Positions 5,462 through 6,768 of a stretch of 6,768 bases of DNA are shown here, one piece after another. The notes beneath the pieces are model-generated. The model was not told the DNA's origin, searched no databases, and was given only the letters and a program-made list of their open reading frames with translations. Positions within the stretch are counted from its first letter, which is position 1; every line of letters begins with the position of its first letter. The stretch covers positions 1-6,768 of the forward strand of contig CAAGEK010000058.1 of assembly GCA_900768845.1 (NCBI GenBank), written 5' to 3'. This DNA is from Alphaproteobacteria bacterium (GTDB taxonomy: Bacteria; Pseudomonadota; Alphaproteobacteria; CAAGCB01; CAG-977). The position numbers and the translations under genes are program-made.

Positions 5462-6001
5462 ATGACGGTATACGGATACATCCGTGTCAGCACGGACAAG
5501 CAAACTGTGGAAAATCAACGTTTTGAAATCGAACGGTTTGCCGAAATGCAAGCGTTGAAAATCGACGATTGGGTCAATGAAACGGTCAGCGGGGTCAAAG
5601 AGCCCGAAAAACGGAAATTGGGGCGGTTGTTGAACAGGCTGAAAGACGGCGATATTTTAATCGCTTCGGAAATATCGCGTTTGGGGCGCAATATGATGCA
5701 GTTGATGAGCATTTTACATTTTTGTTTGAGTACCGGCGCGCAAGTTTGGACAATCAAGGACAATTTCAGGTTGGGACAGGATATTCAAAGCAAAGTTTTG
5801 GCTTTCGCTTTCGGTCTGTCGGCTGAAATCGAACGCAATTTGATTTCCCAGCGAACAAAAGACGCTCTGTCGCGTTTGAGAAAAGAGGGAAAAAGGTTGG
5901 GAAGGCCGAAAGGTTCTTGCAATAAAAAAAGGGTGTTGAGCGGCCGGAAAAATGAAGTCGCCGCTTTACGGTTTGTCGAAAGCGAAAATATGCCTGTCTG
6001 A
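5462..6001 (+). CDS. Mpi-family serine DNA invertase, C-terminally truncated
   Basis: This 179-residue small serine recombinase most resembles Mpi, the master DNA invertase of Bacteroides fragilis. The N-terminal YGYIRVSTDKQTVENQRFEI contains R8 and the nucleophile S10. SEISRLGRNMMQLM at 69-82 and VWTIKDNFRLGQDIQSKVLAFAFGLSAEIERNLISQRT at 95-132 are family hallmarks, and the latter ends in the long dimer helix. GRPKG at 147-151 is the arm that contacts the minor groove. The usual helix-turn-helix should follow from about 160, but the frame stops at TGA 5999-6001 after 19 more residues; its remains lie downstream. Complete family members are nearer 190-200 residues. AAAGGA at 5449-5454 supports the start. 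The catalytic domain looks intact, so activity in this strain is uncertain rather than excluded. It is the natural candidate to act on the inverted repeats at 310 and 503. Confidence 0.9.
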   Translation: MTVYGYIRVSTDKQTVENQRFEIERFAEMQALKIDDWVNETVSGVKEPEKRKLGRLLNRLKDGDILIASEISRLGRNMMQLMSILHFCLSTGAQVWTIKDNFRLGQDIQSKVLAFAFGLSAEIERNLISQRTKDALSRLRKEGKRLGRPKGSCNKKRVLSGRKNEVAALRFVESENMPV

Positions 6002-6058
6002 GCGTTGACACGGGAATGTTGTAACGTTTTTCCTCAATGATTGGAAAATTTCATAAAG
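5999..6058 (+). pseudogene. Decayed helix-turn-helix end of the invertase gene
   Basis: Reading on in the invertase frame after TGA 5999-6001 gives ALTRECCNVFPQ, a second TGA at 6038-6040, then LENFIK. With the preceding ENMPV this has the shape of the recombinase helix-turn-helix (V-S-x-A-x-R ... L-x-x-F-I). One codon appears to be extra, near the doubled TGT. So the gene seems to have lost its DNA-binding end by two in-frame stops, not by a frameshift. Recoding of TGA is unlikely because three other genes here end at TGA at normal positions (992, 3274, 4358). Confidence 0.5.
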
Positions 6059-6583
6059 CTTTTTGTGTTTTCGGTGCGCGGCGTCCTGAAAAACGGTAGT
6101 GCGCAAAAAGGTGATGCTCAGTGCTTCGTACATTTCCGGTCTTTTCAACGGGAAACACGGGAAATATTGTGTTTTGTCGATAAAATCCTGCCCGAAGATT
6201 ATTGTTTTTTGTGTCGTTTGAAAAAAAACTTGCGACTGGATAAAAACAATCCAATTCGTTAATGTTAAAAACTTTTTTATAAAAAATAAAATGATAAGAG
6301 GGACTTCATCTTATTTGTAAAAATACTGAAATGAACTGCGAAGGAGTGTCCGGTCGATTTTTTTCTGATATTAATATTTTTGTTTGTAATTAATTTATAA
6401 CTTAAAAATTTTGTTTTAAAAAGAGTCCTGTGAACGAAACTTATTCTGAAAATTGAAATATTTTTAAAGTGTTACTTTGCAGAAGTAATTATGAAACAAA
6501 GTTATTTAGAATAAGACGTCGTTTTTTATGCATCAAACTTCCGTAACGGGGGTAAGGTCACATCTTTCACGAAAGCACAGCTC
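6059..6583. other. AT-rich stretch without a recognisable gene
   Basis: I find no convincing coding frame, tRNA or terminator here. A plus-strand frame of 73 codons starting with TTG at 6041 is the tail of the decayed invertase and has no family features beyond its first residues. Minus-strand frames are short and compositionally odd. The middle (6250-6500) is very rich in A and T. GTCGTTTTTTA at 6518-6528 equals the core and right half of the candidate invertase site at 322-332. CTTGCCGGCAAG at 6583-6594 is a 12-base palindrome at the edge of the minisatellite. Confidence 0.6.
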
Positions 6584-6768
6584 TTGCCGGCAAGGAACAC
6601 ACAAGCCGGCTCGGGTAAGGAACACAAGCCGGCTCGGGCAAGGAACACAAGGCGGCTCGGGCATGGAACACACAAGCCGGTTCGGGCAAGGGACACACAA
6701 GCCGGCTCGGGCAAGGAACACAAGCCGGCTCGGGCAAGGAACACAAGCCGGCTCGGGCAAGGAACACA
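6584..6768. repeat. 23/25-bp minisatellite (VNTR-type tandem repeat)
   Basis: The unit is AAGCCGGCTCGGGCAAGG plus AACAC, 23 bases. Copies begin at 6603, 6626, 6649, 6674, 6699, 6722 and 6745; a shortened copy at 6584 lacks the CTCGGG part. The copies at 6649 and 6674 carry an extra AC and are 25 bases long. Changes are few: GGGTAAGG in the first full copy, AAGGCGG and GCATGG in the third, GGTTCGGG and AAGGGACAC in the fourth. The last three are identical, which suggests recent expansion. The array runs off the window. Its GC content is far above the flanking DNA. Units are not a multiple of three, so the open minus-strand frames across it are an effect of the repeat. Confidence 0.9.

Noticed and set aside
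5999..6040. TGA read as an amino acid, which would give a full-length invertase
   Set aside because: The isomerase, SGNH and aminotransferase genes end at TGA at normal family lengths, and tryptophan is coded by TGG throughout.
6041..6262. A separate small gene of 73 codons starting with TTG
   Set aside because: Its first residues continue the decayed invertase helix-turn-helix. The rest shows no domain, and there is no ribosome binding site.
6526..6768. Open minus-strand frames coding for LPEPACV-type repeats in all three frames
   Set aside because: They are produced by the 23/25-bp minisatellite, whose unit is not a multiple of three. No ribosome binding site or non-repeat domain supports a protein.
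6584..6768. CRISPR array
   Set aside because: The copies adjoin each other with no unique spacers, and no cas gene is present.

Overview
The window is a surface-polysaccharide (O-antigen or capsule type) biosynthesis locus from a bacterium, most likely Gram-negative. It has a mid-range GC content, AT-rich intergenic DNA and clear Shine-Dalgarno sites (for example before 1403, 3267 and 4342). The enzymes are typical of dTDP-deoxyaminosugar glycans. I cannot name the genus: I found no Neisseria-type uptake sequence and no lineage-specific marker.

Layout. At the left edge, on the minus strand, is the N-terminus of a WecE-like aminotransferase (1-179). A 400-base AT-rich divergent intergenic region follows (180-581). 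It holds a diverged tandem duplication and, at 310-332 and 503-525, a perfect 23-bp inverted repeat around 170 bp of DNA. A tight rightward operon starts at about 582: an FdtA/QdtA-like sugar 3,4-ketoisomerase, a left-handed beta-helix acetyltransferase, a GT-D-fold glycosyltransferase (DUF1792 type), an SGNH-hydrolase-like gene split by a frameshift at a run of nine G, an FdtB/QdtB-like PLP aminotransferase, and a GT2 glycosyltransferase. Most of these genes overlap by 8-20 bases. About 110 bases further on is a serine recombinase of the Mpi (master DNA invertase) type, whose C-terminal DNA-binding part is cut off by in-frame TGA codons. The last 700 bases are AT-rich DNA without a recognisable gene, ending in a 23/25-bp minisatellite that runs off the window.

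How the parts fit. The isomerase, aminotransferase and acetyltransferase together make dTDP-Fuc3NAc or dTDP-Qui3NAc from dTDP-4-keto-6-deoxyglucose. The two glycosyltransferases would build sugars into the repeat unit, and the SGNH protein might modify it. WecE uses the same dTDP-4-keto-6-deoxyglucose to make Fuc4N.

The most interesting reading is a phase-variable locus with two separate switches. The first is a candidate invertible promoter between wecE and the fdt-like operon, with an Mpi-type invertase in the same neighbourhood. The second is a slipped-strand poly-G switch inside the SGNH gene. The repeats, the G run, the frame break and the invertase homology are seen in the sequence; the switching itself is inferred.
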